From Lepraria neglecta (taxonomy: Eukaryota; Ascomycota; Lecanoromycetes; Lecanorales; Stereocaulaceae), in the NCBI GenBank assembly GCA_033220425.1, contig CM065646.1:4409501-4473500 (forward strand): a DNA stretch of 64,000 nucleotides, written 5' to 3'. The stretch's first letter is position 1; each line of letters begins with the position of its first letter. The notes below the pieces were generated by a model. That model had not been told where the DNA came from, made no database searches, and saw only the letters and a program-made list of their open reading frames with translations. Both the position numbers and the translations under genes were made by a program. This document shows positions 48,592 through 61,046 of this stretch, piece after piece.

Positions 48592-50377
48592 TCAAGAATC
48601 GTGATCCTCGTCCTTTCCAGGCCACAGAATCTGCTTCTTTAGTAAAGCTCGTACATACGCAAAAAACACAAGCAGCCACATCATGACTTGTAGCCACACT
48701 AGCCATCCAAAGGATAGCTTGGCTTCCAATTTCAGTCCCAATTTCAGTCCCAATTTCGCAATCAACAAGCCCGTGTTTGGGAACACGAACGACCACCAAG
48801 TCTGCACACAAAACCCCAGTCAGCCGCTCAGTCTCGCTATGAGATAGGGTTAAGGCCACTCACAGGATGAAAACTCATCTCCCGCATCCCACAAACCGCC
48901 GCCAAAAGATTAACACAAAAGAAGAACAAACTCAGCGTCCACAGCACAATGGCCACAAAGACCGCAGCGGTCTTCAGAACCTACGCCGTAGGCACCCCAC
49001 TCGTCCCCACCAAGGTCTCGGGGAAAACCTTTATAGCCGCATTCGCTATACCGATGAATGCGAGTCCTGTAAAGGACGGGGGACCGACACTGATGAACAT
49101 CCCGGGTCTAGTGTTGGGCTTGGGGAGGCCGAATGACATTAGACGGCCGATATAATTGCTGTACATGAAAATTGAGACGAGGATGCCGAGACCTTGGAAG
49201 GTTGTTCCGGCTAGGAGGATTGGGATGGCGTAGTGGGGGGTTGGGAGGGGGAGATTACGGCCACGACGGTGCCGGAGAGCATGATTGGGAAGATGGCTGG
49301 CGGTGTTCTTTGGTTAGCTACTACTCTTTTGAGACGGAGGCTGGGGTCATTTGAGCCAAGGGAGTCCGGAAACTTGTCTCGGGACCCTTGGATGCGTTTA
49401 GCTGATGGGATATGGGGCTGGATGTCTTACGGAGGATCCAGGCTGGTGTCATGGATTGCTGAAACATTGGTGGTGTTAGTGTCACCTTGAATAAATAAAG
49501 AAATAGTCATAAGACAGGTTGAAGGGGCAAATAGGAAGCACAAGGATCTCTTTACTCCCAAAACTATCCTTGTGACACGGAAAGAGGTTTGAAATAGAAA
49601 GGGATTATGCAGGACTGCGACTCACGAGAGTCAAAGGCTTGCCTGTGAAGAGTAAATGATATTGTACAACCGCGGTGGAGAAGGTCATGGCCACGTAGAT
49701 CCAGAAGAGGATGCGAAGAGTGGTTATGAGCCATGGACCCGTAGATGGTACACCATATTCTTGCATTCCGGAGAGGAGGGTTGAAATTGTGATGAAGAAA
49801 GTCTGGCCATTGTTAATTGGGGGAAGAACATGTTTCTTGAGGCACATACAGGAATGAAAAGGCTTTCTGTTGGATGATATACAGACTGTCTATAAGTACC
49901 TGGAAACATATAGAATCGAGCCGAGATAAGAGCCGTAAGAAGGAAGAAAAGGACCACATCGAATATGAAAACTATGGTTCCAATGGTAGTAAGGCCATGG
50001 AAACGGTGAGGCGTTACTGGAAGCAAGAGAGCTATACCACCTGCAGATTTAGGAGTCAGTATTGCCCCTCGAAACCCACAGAATCGAGCCAAAAGACAGC
50101 TCTCGGGAGCGGAATATAGAAGCTGTCTGGAGCAGATTTCATGCCAAAAGACATGTCTCGGGGGTCGCGGACAGACGGATTGGTAAGCAACAGCTCCGAA
50201 AGATACACTCAACAGTGCTCATAGTCAGGGTGAACCACCTTCAGTAGCGTCGGAATGTGTACCCAATATTAAGATTTTACCCTTTTCTTGAGAGTGGTAC
50301 ACTCACGTCCATGTAAAGTGATGCAGCCGCTCTCTCAGAGAGATGGGTTCCGCGGGACCTGGTTCATTCTTTTCCAT
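48592..50377 (-). pseudogene. TDT/SLAC1-family transporter (malate- or sulfite-type), disabled
   Basis: Minus-strand exons can be traced over a complete multi-spanning transporter of the tellurite-resistance/dicarboxylate (TDT) family: MEKNEPGPAEPISLRERLHH, WFTLTMST, then GGIALLLPVTPHRFHGLTTI, YRQSVYHPTESLFIP, FFITISTLLSGMQEYGVPST, AWILPIFPIMLSGTVVAV, GLPKPNTRPGMFISVGPPSF, VLKTAAVFVAIVLWTLSLFF and WWSFVFPNTGLLIAKLG. There are two clear lesions. A run of six G on the plus strand (49235-49240) should be seven to read PSQPPHYAIPILLAG. An in-frame TAG at 48983..48981 follows GTSGVPTA. The second intron is about 150 nt and joins only with a weak donor. A 12-bp in-frame duplication (GLKLGLKL) sits near the end. 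The product would have exported a small dicarboxylate or sulfite. Confidence 0.8.
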
Positions 50378-50995
50378 ATTGAAAGTAGTCTCCAAGTTTC
50401 AGGTCTTTGCTAGGAACGGAGCCCATAGGCCGAGGTCTCTGCACTGTAGAGAATACGCCGCGGGACAAAGAATGGTACTACCCTCATGGAAGCACGAAAA
50501 CAGCATGCTCGATTCTTCCTTCTGCGGCTAATATCCTTTCCCTCCTCCCGTATGGCTAGAAAATGTAGAGAGGATCTAAGACATTCATTGCCATATACGT
50601 ATTTGCTGAATTGGCTGCTTGTGCCTTCCCCAATCACGCTCCAGTTCACTTCCCTTTGATATCAATTCCAGACAACACAACAGGCTTGAAGCTACGATTT
50701 TTACTGAAGACCCAACACCCAAAGAAACATTTTCCGGTTCACGGTGAACACACCACAGAGACTTTGGTCTATTTCGTGTTCTGCGTCATCACAAGTACGC
50801 CACTCCGTCCCAAAATAGTTCATGGCGCCAAGCATCTGACTTATTAAGTGGCAGGCAAAAGCCAGCCTTAAATGGTTACTAACTCCATACAACCACGAGG
50901 TTCTTTCTCACTCCGAACACTTCCCACTCTTCACCGTCCTTCCTACACATCAAACCCCCAAACCACAGCCTCATTACACACATACAACAAATAAG
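50378..50995. promoter_or_regulatory. Divergent intergenic region upstream of UBC4
   Basis: A 618-bp gap between the disabled transporter and UBC4. The 100 bp before the UBC4 ATG are rich in C, A and T (CCTACACATCAAACC and similar), usual for highly expressed fungal genes. No ORF or repeat of note was seen. Confidence 0.4.
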
Positions 50996-51853
<858 letters not shown>

Positions 51854-52732
51854 ACGGCGGACGAGAGGAAGGTGTGATGGTATGACGGAGTGCTGGCTCA
51901 GGGCCCCTGTGGTGGGACATGATTCGTGAAGGCTATCTCTACAAGGCATACATCAACACAAATCATCAACACAAAATCATCAATGACAAGCAGTCAAACG
52001 GTTTCCTTTTTCCTTTTGTCCAGGGGTTTCCCTTTATGTTGCAGCAGTGGAATTAAATTTTTGGGAATAGTTACTCATGCATTCAATCACGATACATGGT
52101 CGAGCGTTAGGAGTGTATCTAAGGTAGCAATGATTATCATTGCATCAATCTCATTATCAAAACCCAGCTTGTGCTTTGAACACACCCTTGCAGATACTTA
52201 AGCGCTAGTTGACCATTAGGTGCTCTACTCCAGCCTGGCCTGGATGAGCATTCGAGATTCATGGTTAGACAAGCTAATCTGAAGATAGAGTGCTATAAAA
52301 GTAAAGTTGTTGTAAACATGTTCCGATCAAGTTGCGCCTTCGGTGAATAAAGCAAATCGCGCAACCTCCAAGTCAGGAAGTCGCACCTTCGATTCACCAT
52401 CTGTCACCCTCATCTTTGTTTATCTTTGTTTCCGACTGTACATCCCAACTACCTTGCACTGAAAATTAATCCAAATCACCACCCACTGGACACAGCTCTG
52501 CAGTCTACTATCTCGCCCAGCTTACACACCAGCTCGGAGACATAATTGCGTCCTCGCTACCACGAGGCCGACTGAGGGCGATACTCCAGCAGGAGACTCG
52601 GAAAAGGGAGATGTGCCTCAGCCAAGGATGATGATGGCTGCCAGCAAGACACGGGCCGGTCCAACGGCTCAAGACCTTCCCTGGAAGGCATGGTTAACTT
52701 TTTGGTTTTCTTCCACAGGCTCTCGCTAACTT
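51854..52732. other. Intergenic region after UBC4
   Basis: An 879-bp gap. The left part is the UBC4 3' UTR (short repeats of catcaacacaaaatcatc near 51951-51985). A 7-bp perfect inverted repeat, gttgcgc/gcgcaac, occurs at 52331-52337 and 52359-52365. The right part may contain the lost 5' end of the NADPH-oxidase relic, but no frame can be followed. No tRNA fits. Confidence 0.4.
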
Positions 52733-54246
52733 TTGCTATCCCTGTTTTGCCTGGCTCATGCCACAGTATTTCTCCATGGCTTCTTCTACTATACGACTGA
52801 CGAATTCATCACTGCACGTTCAGCTTTTGGCACTACTTTTCCGACGGCAACCGCTGCCGGGCTAGTCCTTCACCTCGACCTTGTCATACTCATGTTTCCT
52901 GTATGCTGCTCTCTAGTCTCGTTGTTACGACGAACACCTTTGGAGAGGGTGATGGACATTGGCTCCAAAACTTTTCTTCATAAGCTCACGGCCTGGTCTA
53001 TGGTCTATGGTCTATTTCGCTGGCATACACACAATCGCTCACATTTGCAACTTCGCTAACCTAGCTGCGAAAGAGAGCCAAAGACTCAAGGGATTCTTAC
53101 TCCTGAATTTTACAACGGGACCTGGGTGGTCTGGGTACCTTATGCTAGCATTGTTGATGCTCATGGCCGTCACGTCTCTCGAAGCATTCATACGTGTAGA
53201 CTTTAAGCGCTTCTGGTTCACTCACCATTTGTTTCTGGTATTTTTAGTTCTATGGTCCATTCATGGCACGTTCTGTATAGTCAAGGCCGACATATCATCA
53301 GCGTGTACGGGGCTGGGCCCTTTCTGGGAGTACTGGGTTTATGGAGGAGTCTTCTACTTGATTGACAGGATACTCAGGGAATGGCGTGGAAGGCACCAAT
53401 CTTTTATTTCAAAAGTCATCCAGCATCCTAGCAACGTGCTCGAGATACAGATCAAGAAGGGAACGACTATCATGAAGGCCGGACAGGTATAATTGGCTCT
53501 GAGCTATGCCGTCTGATTTCAATGCTAACACGCTAAAATATGTCTATCTGTCCTGTCCTGAGGTCGCTATTTGCCAAGACCGTCCTCTCGCCTTGACTAG
53601 TGCCTCCGAGGAGAATTACCAGTCTGTCCACATCCACTGCACTGACAATTACACGAGAACCATGGCGGCGGCACTTGGCTGTAATTTTGAACAGCAAAAG
53701 GACCGCAGAGCTCCATACACCTCTACTGTTATCGGTATTGATCATGAGGCTGCGATACTGGATGTCGATCCCACGATTCGAAGACTCCTTCCATCGGTAT
53801 TCATTGACGGCCCCTTCGGAGGTACACCGAAGGACCTGTTTCAGTTCGAAGCTGTAGACCTAATCGCGCTGGGGGACAGAGTTGAACTCTTTGCATCTAT
53901 TCTCAAAAGTATCTGGTATCGGATGAACTATCCCGGTCAAAAGTGCTGCATCCGCAAGGTCTACTTTCTATGGGCTTGCAACGACTTCAGTCCCTGCGAA
54001 TGGTTCGCTTCGTTGCTCATGGCTATAGAGGCGCAGGACATGTACCACAATATTGAGATCTACACTTATCTCATCTCTACCACCATAAGCAAGGACACCA
54101 TCACGGGCTTTCGAGTGCATACGAAGTTCGGTGTACCTAACTGGGGCGCCGTTCTCACGCTGTCTCATGAAGTCTATGGTCCGCGTAAGACATGTTCCGT
54201 TGCCAGCGGTTTAGATCGGATGGGCCTTGAGTGCACCGTGATATAG
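52733..54246 (+). pseudogene. NADPH oxidase (NoxA-like), disabled
   Basis: Superoxide-generating NADPH oxidases signal in fungal development. Similarity runs through AHATVFLHGFF, SAFGTTFPTATAAGLVLHLD, SLLRRTPLERV and FLHKLTAW, then in another frame HTIAHICNFANLAA, FTTGPGWSGYLMLALLMLMA, THHLFLVFLVLWSIHGTFC with the haem-ligand His pairs, ISKVIQHPSNVLEIQIKK, LSCPEVAI, LTSASEENYQSVHIHC and FASILKSIWYRMNYP. Lesions: tggtcta is present three times at 52994-53014, and removing one copy restores frame. The intron from GT 53487 has a GCTAAC branch but AA where the acceptor AG should be (53537-53538). The NADPH-site GAGIGVTPF is degraded to IALGDRVELF, and the conserved C-terminal FCGP/final Phe end is missing. 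The N-terminus is also eroded. Confidence 0.85.
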
Positions 54247-55173
54247 GCATTGTTTTCTGGTCTGTGTGAAGAAAGCGGATCCTTGAGTGTTGATTGTTTT
54301 GCTGGAGGATGGGAGTGCGAAAAGTATGACTATCAACGGAGCAGAGCGCATGCTATTCTTCTTACATTGAAGCATATGGTCAATACGCTGGCATTCTCAA
54401 GCATACAAGATGTCAACAAAAGCTCACCAAAGCTATAATAATGGTATTTATCAAAGTTGATAGCACTTGCTATTGAACAAACACTCTACATGGATGCCGG
54501 AAGAGACCGTCTTTGCTGTGCTCTTGCCATCCAGCAGTTGATACCCATGGTGTTGATATAAGGCAGAGAGCATCAATGACCCTGATCAGCAGCCTTAGAA
54601 TTTCTGGGTAAACCTCGCCGCTAGTGGACTAGCCTAAAGTAAATGCGGCCGTTGTGTAAACTTCTCGAGAATTAAACGCAACTTAAATCATCGCAGCTTT
54701 AAACGCAACAACACCGCACAAAGCAACATCTACCAGGGCTACAGAGCCATCGTCGTTACACCCTCGACAACTGATCAAAGCCATCTCCTGATACCTGCCC
54801 TCAGAGCTCCTGCTTGAGCCCTCTATCATCATAGGCACTTCCCAAATATCAACACACCCCTCGCACCCACCATCATATTCCTATTCACCCAAAGCCGTGA
54901 GCAAACTTGAGATATTCCAATCCCCTGTATCCCACGAAGCTCTCCCAATGATCTATCAATCGCTCTGACCCTCACAGCCATTGTCACTACGAGCTTCCCA
55001 CTTGGACTCGTGACCACAATACATGACCCGGTTGCGCTGACGACCTACCTTATACGCGACGAGATCTGCTCTAATCGTCCAAATACAGCCACCGCTGCTG
55101 TACAGTCTCCCCTCTCTACCTCTACACAGACCATCAACAACAGTGCTCCATAAACAACGACAGATAGCTCGAT
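54247..55173. other. Intergenic region upstream of DHH1
   Basis: A 927-bp gap holding decayed NADPH-oxidase flank on the left and the DHH1 promoter on the right. The last 250 bp contain CT/CA-rich tracts and repeated CTCTACCTCTACAC-like runs. No gene, RNA or clear repeat was seen. Confidence 0.4.
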
Positions 55174-56882
55174 ATGGCTTCAGCTTTCACGGACCAAGCC
55201 AGTCAAATGAAGCTCAGGTGAATCGCAACTAGCTTCATCAATATGAGAATGCTCGCTAATGCCTGGGCCCCAGTGACAGCCCTTCAGAAAAGAAAGTGAA
55301 TGATACGTCACGGGGCGTTAACAAAGATACTCGACCACAGACTGAGGTGCACAATGGCACGATCTTCTTGCAGTGCCCGAGCTGAACAGTATGATAGGAT
55401 GTTACGAATACAAAAGGTCTTGACTTCGAAGACTTTGTCCTCAAGCGCGACCTCCTCAAGGGCATCCATGCTGCTGGATTTGAGAAGCCTTCACCCATCC
55501 AAGAAGCAACGATCCCTGTCGCCTTGACGGGGCGAGACATACTAGCACGAGCGAAAAATGGCACAGGCAAGACTGCTGCCTTCATCATACCCACACTAGA
55601 GAGGGTCGAGCCCAAAAACCAGAAGACGCAGGCTTTGATCTTAGTGCCCACGCGAGAGCTCGCTTTACAAACATCACAAGTGTGCAAGACGTTGGGGCAG
55701 CACCTTGGCATCAATGTCATGGTTACAACTGGAGGCACTGGCCTCAAGGACGATATCCTGCGTCTAAATGAAACCGTTCACATCATCGTTGGCACACCTG
55801 GCAGGATAGCAGATCTAGCTAGGAAGGAGGTCGTCAAGCTAGACGAGTGCACAACTTTTGTAATGGATGAAGCTGACAAACTTCTCTCGTCGGAGTTCAC
55901 GCCCACGATTGAGCAATTGCTCAGCTTTCACCCCAAGGAGCGACAGGTCATGCTTTTCAGTGCTACTTTTCCCGTCACAGTAAAGCATTTCCAAGTATGT
56001 AATTCTTTCCAATTTCCTTGACTGAATGCTCACGTTCTCTAGGACAAACATATGAAAGACCCCTGGGAAATCAATCTTATGGACGAGCTCACCCTTCGAG
56101 GTATCACACAATACTACTGCTTCGTGGAGGAGAAGCAGAAAGTTCACTGCCTTAACACTCTCTTCTCGAAACTCCAGATCAATCAGTCCATCATCTTCTG
56201 CAATTCTACCAATCGAGTTGAGCTTCTGGCCAAGAAGATCACTGAACTCGGATACTCGTGCTTCTATTCCCACGCCAAGATGCTGCAGCACAGCCGCAAT
56301 CGCGTGTTCCATGACTTCCGAAATGGTGTCTGCCGCAACCTCGTTTGCTCTGACCTTTTGACTCGTGGTATCGACATTCAAGCCGTCAATGTGGTCATCA
56401 ATTTCGACTTCCCAAAGAATGCCGAGACCTACCTTCATCGTATAGGTCGGTCTGGACGATATGGACACTTGGGTGTGGCCATTAACCTAATCAATTGGGA
56501 AGATCGCTTCAATCTCTACAAGATTGAGCAAGAGCTTCAAACAGAAATTGCCGCTATCCCACAGTCCATCGATAAGAAGCTCTATGCCTACGACTCGCCC
56601 GAGAACATTCCTCGCCCGCAAAACAAGTTCGGGGCTACCGAACGTCAAGCAGCTGGTCAGGGCCAACAGCCTGGTGGAACCCAGCAGCGAAACAACAGAG
56701 GACCAGGCAATGCTACCAACGGAAGCTTTGCTAGTCGGGCCGGCGGCCGTGGTGGGCAGCAAACAAACGGAACCAATACCCAAAACAGTCAACGTTACCA
56801 GGGTCAAGCGAACGGTACTCAGAGGGGATCTCCCAGAGGCTATCAACAACAAAACCGACAGAATGGCTCCACACCACAATAG
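55174..56882 (+). CDS. DHH1: DEAD-box RNA helicase DHH1 (DDX6 family)
   Basis: DHH1 drives mRNA decapping and translational repression in P-bodies. Exons are 55174..55217, 55274..55346, 55398..55994 and 56043..56882, giving 517 aa. The N-terminus is short and acidic/polar. The helicase core shows the Q motif region ([13 protein letters not shown]), Walker [25 protein letters not shown], the DEAD box MDEADKL, SATFP, then domain 2 with [31 protein letters not shown] and [13 protein letters not shown]. The exon-2 acidic block joins [19 protein letters not shown], the FxDFxLKR-type start of DDX6 proteins. The tail is Gln/Asn/Gly-rich, the usual phase-separating region. All splices close and the stop is TAG at 56880. 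Confidence 0.97.
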
Positions 56883-58012
56883 TGGCTTGTGGTGAGCTTT
56901 CTTCTGTTCTCGGTTCTTCGTTGTTCTCTGCCTTCTAGATTTGCTCATCATCCGTTCACTACCACCAACCATACGATGCAATTTCGAAACCGAATTATGA
57001 CCTTCTACGCTGTACATATTCAACACAACTCCACTTTCATCTACGTATCTCGAGCGCACCCACCTCAGATTCCCTTTGCGATGCACTGCCTCTGAAACTT
57101 CGGTGTCAGGGCAGTGCCCTGGCAGATTTCTAGGGAGTGTGTATAAAAGGCGTTTGGAGCAGGTACTTCTATACTTTGGCGTTCGCACTGGGATGATATC
57201 CATGGTGCATGCCTATTTTCGCGGCTGCTGGTTTGCTTCACTAGTATGTTCGATGCCCGCTCGACACAATCCCCATTGAAACTCAATCGATCTTTCGACC
57301 CACTCCCTCGACACGAAAAGAACCCTGTTCGGCCCAATCTATCATCACCATACCACATCCGACCCATCTTTCACCAAAACATCACCAACCTGGCCCAAAA
57401 CTCGACCCAAAATCCCAATTCGACCTGCCCTAATCTCTACTCGAACCTGGCGCTCCTTTTGAGGCCTGAAAACTAGCCGTATCTCTTTTGGAGAGCAGTG
57501 GATCTGGTTCACCACTGGCTGGAGTCAATCTCGTCTACCATCTTCTCTGCTCACATGGGAGACGATGGCACCTGACGATCGTTGCCGTTCCTTTACTTCC
57601 ACAACAAGAAAAACGTCGGATAGCTCATAAAGGAAATGCTAGCACAGCATAAAAAACAAAGAATTTAAAAAAAACTAGGAGGCAAGAGGACTGTCAAGAA
57701 TGGAAACAGACCTGGAAATAGCAACTTGAATCTTAGCTAGTAATAGTCAAAAGAAATAATGTTGCCCTCTGATCAAGTCGTCTCATGCACACTGTATATG
57801 CTTTGAGTTCCCAAATCATGCCAATTGTAGACTTGGTGCACGTGTTCTGGAGAAAACGAGGCATGCGTTGCGCTGGCTATTTGATTCTACAGACAGAACT
57901 CTAACAGCCCGTGGATAAAGTACAGGAATATGTATCGCTAGTCGCTCAGAGTGGAAAGATGTCTTTAAGTACAAAGTGAAATGTAGTAGGTACGGGGTGA
58001 CAAATGCGTCCA
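56883..58012. other. Convergent 3' intergenic region DHH1/MAM33
   Basis: A 1.1-kb gap between converging genes. It contains T/C-rich sequence just after DHH1, an A-rich stretch at about 57640-57680 (AAAAAACAAAGAATTTAAAAAAAACTAG), and no credible ORF. It probably holds two long 3' UTRs. No RNA gene was found. Confidence 0.4.
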
Positions 58013-59238
58013 CTATGCATCGACGAACGATTTGACATCTACCCAATTCGTTAGCGACTAATCCCAAAAATCCACAAGACTGTAAGCAAGGAATTGACTT
58101 ACTCGATAACCAATTGAGATACTCCCTCTGTTCCTTAAAATCAATATACTCCGGCACCCACAGCGCAAGCGCAGTATTCACCCCCCTCTCATCCAGATAC
58201 CGTTCCAACAGCACCTGCAAATCTTCATCCAGATTCCCAAACGGTGGCCCCTCATACAGATTCCTCCGCTTCCAATCTAGCTCCGCAGTCTTCGCATCCG
58301 CTAGCTCTGGCTTGTTGTAATAGAATACATTGTCAATCACAATCTCCCCATCCTGTGCCGTCGTCTCGATCTGCAGTGTCCCCTTCCCTTTTTTCTCAAT
58401 CATAACATTCACGCGGCAGGGGAAGCTTGGTTCGTCATTATCTGGGTCCGAAGCGGGGGACTCGTCGTCCATGAGCTCTTCGCGGTCGGCGGGCGCGATG
58501 CGGTCTTCGGGGGCGATGTTGATGTTTCCGCCTTTGGTGCGGCCTTGGTTGATGTTTCCTTTTGTGTTGGCGCCGCCGGATTGGGCGGATTCGGGGAGGT
58601 CGGTGGGGTCTTCTTCGTCGTAGAGGGCTTTGTCGGGGTAGTCGTCGGGGTCTTGGTCCATTGCGTTTAGGTCGGCTATGGAGAAGCTTACGCGGATGCT
58701 ATGAGGTGGGATAGAAGGTTAGAGAGGGGGTTGGAGGTGGAAGGGGGTTGGGTGTGGGGACTTACGACTCGTCGCCGAATTTGCGGGTTAGGACGACTTC
58801 TTCTTGGCCTGGGATATCATGGATCTTTCATATGTCAGGTTTCAAGCTGTAGCAAGGGAGGGTGTGATCTTACTTCGAACGAGCTGCTGTCAAGGTAGTC
58901 TGAGATGTTTGAGGGTAGCTTTTCTGAATCTCGCATCTCCTTTTCCATTTGGAGCTCGGAATCGATCTTTGCTGAGAGCTCTTGGTCGACTAATACTGCG
59001 TAAGCTATCGTTCCCTAGACGGATATTTCAATACCATACCTTGACCCTCCTTCTCCCGCGTAGCTCGTGTGGTAGAGAACGCAGCATATCTTGGTGTTGA
59101 GACCGCTTTGCATGTCTGCAGAAGCAGCGAGGTAGGGCGGAGGGGAGATATAGTAGAGAGTGTTCTGGGTTGGCATCGTGCAGCTATCCTCGGCATTGAC
59201 CGGGGTACTGCGCGGGAGAAGCTTCGTAGAGACATCAT
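58013..59238 (-). CDS. MAM33: Mitochondrial acidic matrix protein MAM33 (p32/C1QBP family)
   Basis: A ring-forming acidic matrix protein that supports mitochondrial translation and respiration. Five exons: 59238..59040, 58995..58874, 58824..58766, 58698..58103 and 58038..58013, giving 333 aa. The first 60 residues are a basic Ser/Arg/Thr-rich presequence (MMSLRSFSRAVPRSMPRIAA). The MAM33 fold follows: VDQELSAKIDSELQMEKEMR, QEEVVLTRKFGDESIRVSF, a long acidic loop (DQDPDD, DEEDPTDLPES), PCRVNVMIEKKGKGTLQIE, then GVNTALALWVPEYIDFKEQR and the end EYLNWLSNVKSFVDA. The last exon is just 26 nt and holds the final eight residues and the stop. Its start is 153 bp from that of the divergent citrate carrier. 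Confidence 0.94.
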
Positions 59239-59391
59239 GGTGGATTGAGGAGTGTTGTTGTGTGGAGAATATGCAGCTGGGAGTGTTTGATGATGCTCTG
59301 CTAGAGAAATTTTGGCGCTAGTAAAAATCCCTGCGCAGATCTTCTACCTCCGAATATATTGGAGCAAGAAGCTTCACTTTTCTCTCGCAAC
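59239..59391. promoter_or_regulatory. Shared MAM33/CTP1 promoter region
   Basis: Only 153 bp lie between the divergent start codons of two nuclear genes for mitochondrial proteins. TTTTGGCGC near 59309-59317 is the only conspicuous string and no TATA box is obvious. A bidirectional promoter is inferred from spacing alone. Confidence 0.5.
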
Positions 59392-60708
59392 ATGGCAACT
59401 TCGAATTCAGATAACAGGCCAAAGGTGTGTATCTTTTCCGAAAGCAGAAGCTCTATTGAACGTGCGATGACTGACATGCGCAGCCGAGTGCTCTAAGGTC
59501 TATAATTGCAGGCTCCACCGCTGGAGCTGTAGAAATTGGTACGAGAGACTCTGAGAGCACCTACCTTCCCAGCTAATTGTTACTTTCAATAGCCATCACA
59601 TATCCTGCTGAATGTAAGACTGCAAGCTCCAACCGACTAGGACCCAATTGACCTTCCGCTCAGTCGCAAAGACCAGAACCCAACTCAATAGGCGATTACC
59701 AGATGGGCAAAAGCTTGGCTGGCCACCATTCGGCAAGCAATGGTATGCGGGATGTACGACTTTGATAATTGGGAACTCTTTAAAGGCTGGCATAAGTGCG
59801 GAATCAGGACCCTTGGCGAAAGACGGCATGCGGGCTAAATGAACGTAGGATTTGTTGCTTTCGACCACTATAAGTCCATGTTGCAAGATGAAGATGGCAA
59901 TTTATCAGGACCCAAGACGGTTATAGCAGGCTTTGGGGCTGGAATTACGGAATCTCTACTGGCTGTCACGCCGTTTGAGAGCATCAAGACTACTTTGTGC
60001 GTTACGTCAAAGTGCCCATTGGCATTCCAAACGCTAACGCTATTTCTTGCCATAGAATCGATGACCGCAAATCAGCGAAGCCACGGATGCGTGGCTTTCT
60101 CCATGGTTCAGGAATAATCTTCAGAGAAAGAGGCATAAGAGGTTTCTTTCAAGGATTCGTGCCGACCACTGCAAGGCAGGCCGCAAATTCAGCCACTAGG
60201 TTCGGAAGTTATACTATGATCAAGCAATTTGCTCAAGGTTACGTTGCTCCAGGAGAGAAGCTGGGAACAATAAGCACATTCGGAATAGGAGGCCTCGCTG
60301 GTTTAATCACAGTGTAGGTAGCTCGAGGTTTTGGAGCAGACAGGCTGACACTATTTAGATACGTCACTCAACCCCTAGACACCATCAAGACACGGTAAGC
60401 TCCTCCAAAGGCTTCGCTTGAAATGAAGCGTGCTAAACGTCAATAGAATGCAATCAATTGAGGCCCGGAAGGAATACAAGAACAGCTTCGTCTGTGTTGC
60501 GAAGATTTTCAAGCAGGAAGGCGTAATGACCTTCTGGTCGGGAGCAGTACCACGGTTGGCAAGACTGATCCTGAGCGGAGGAATTGTGTTTACAATGTGA
60601 GTTTGCTTCAGCGGTTGGGGTGTTTCAATCCAAATCGCTAAACATTGCAGGTACGAGAAAACGATGGAGGGATTAGATAGGTTCGATCCCGAGCGCCAAT
60701 ACATTTAG
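59392..60708 (+). CDS. CTP1: Mitochondrial tricarboxylate (citrate) carrier CTP1
   Basis: An inner-membrane carrier that exchanges citrate with malate or other carboxylates, supplying cytosolic acetyl-CoA. Nine exons: 59392..59424, 59484..59538, 59593..59613, 59664..59795, 59849..59996, 60056..60313, 60359..60394, 60447..60596 and 60651..60708, giving 296 aa. The three signature motifs of the six-helix carrier fold are seen: YPAEFAKTRTQ, TPFESIKTTL and TQPLDTIKTRMQS. IIAGSTAGAVEI opens the first helix, IAGFGAGITESL the third, and FGIGGLAGLIT the fifth. RQAANSATRFGSY is the citrate-carrier-specific stretch. Introns are 45-59 nt and exon 3 is only 21 nt. Every phase closes. Confidence 0.95.
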
Positions 60709-61046
60709 AGCTTCACTGCATACGATACCCAATTGCAAAAGAATATATACAACTCTTTGGAAGGTCCTCGTGCAGCAGTAGTAGTTCTCTACTCATGCAA
60801 TTTGATGCGTGCGGATCCCTGCCCCACTATAGCGGGCCCGCTGCATGAAGTCACAGGGCATTCAAAGCTCCAGAACATTCCTATCAACGTTCCAAGACGA
60901 TCATACCCAGACCAATTCGAAACCTCCAGAACCATCATTGTTCCTCACAACATCCCTCACCAGTTCTTCTCCTTCATCATTGCCTTACTCTGCCTCTACT
61001 TCGCACATATCACTTCTCAAGTCGACCTCCTTCCAAACCACAAAAC
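60709..61046. other. Intergenic region CTP1 to PCMT
   Basis: A 338-bp gap between tandem plus-strand genes. The right half is rich in CATCAxCC-like pyrimidine sequence before the next ATG. No other feature was seen. Confidence 0.4.

Noticed and set aside
52342-52398. A tRNA-like acceptor pairing (ggtgaat/attcacc) with TTCGATT before the 3' strand
   Set aside because: Only 57 nt long; no D or anticodon arm can be formed and the T stem does not pair.
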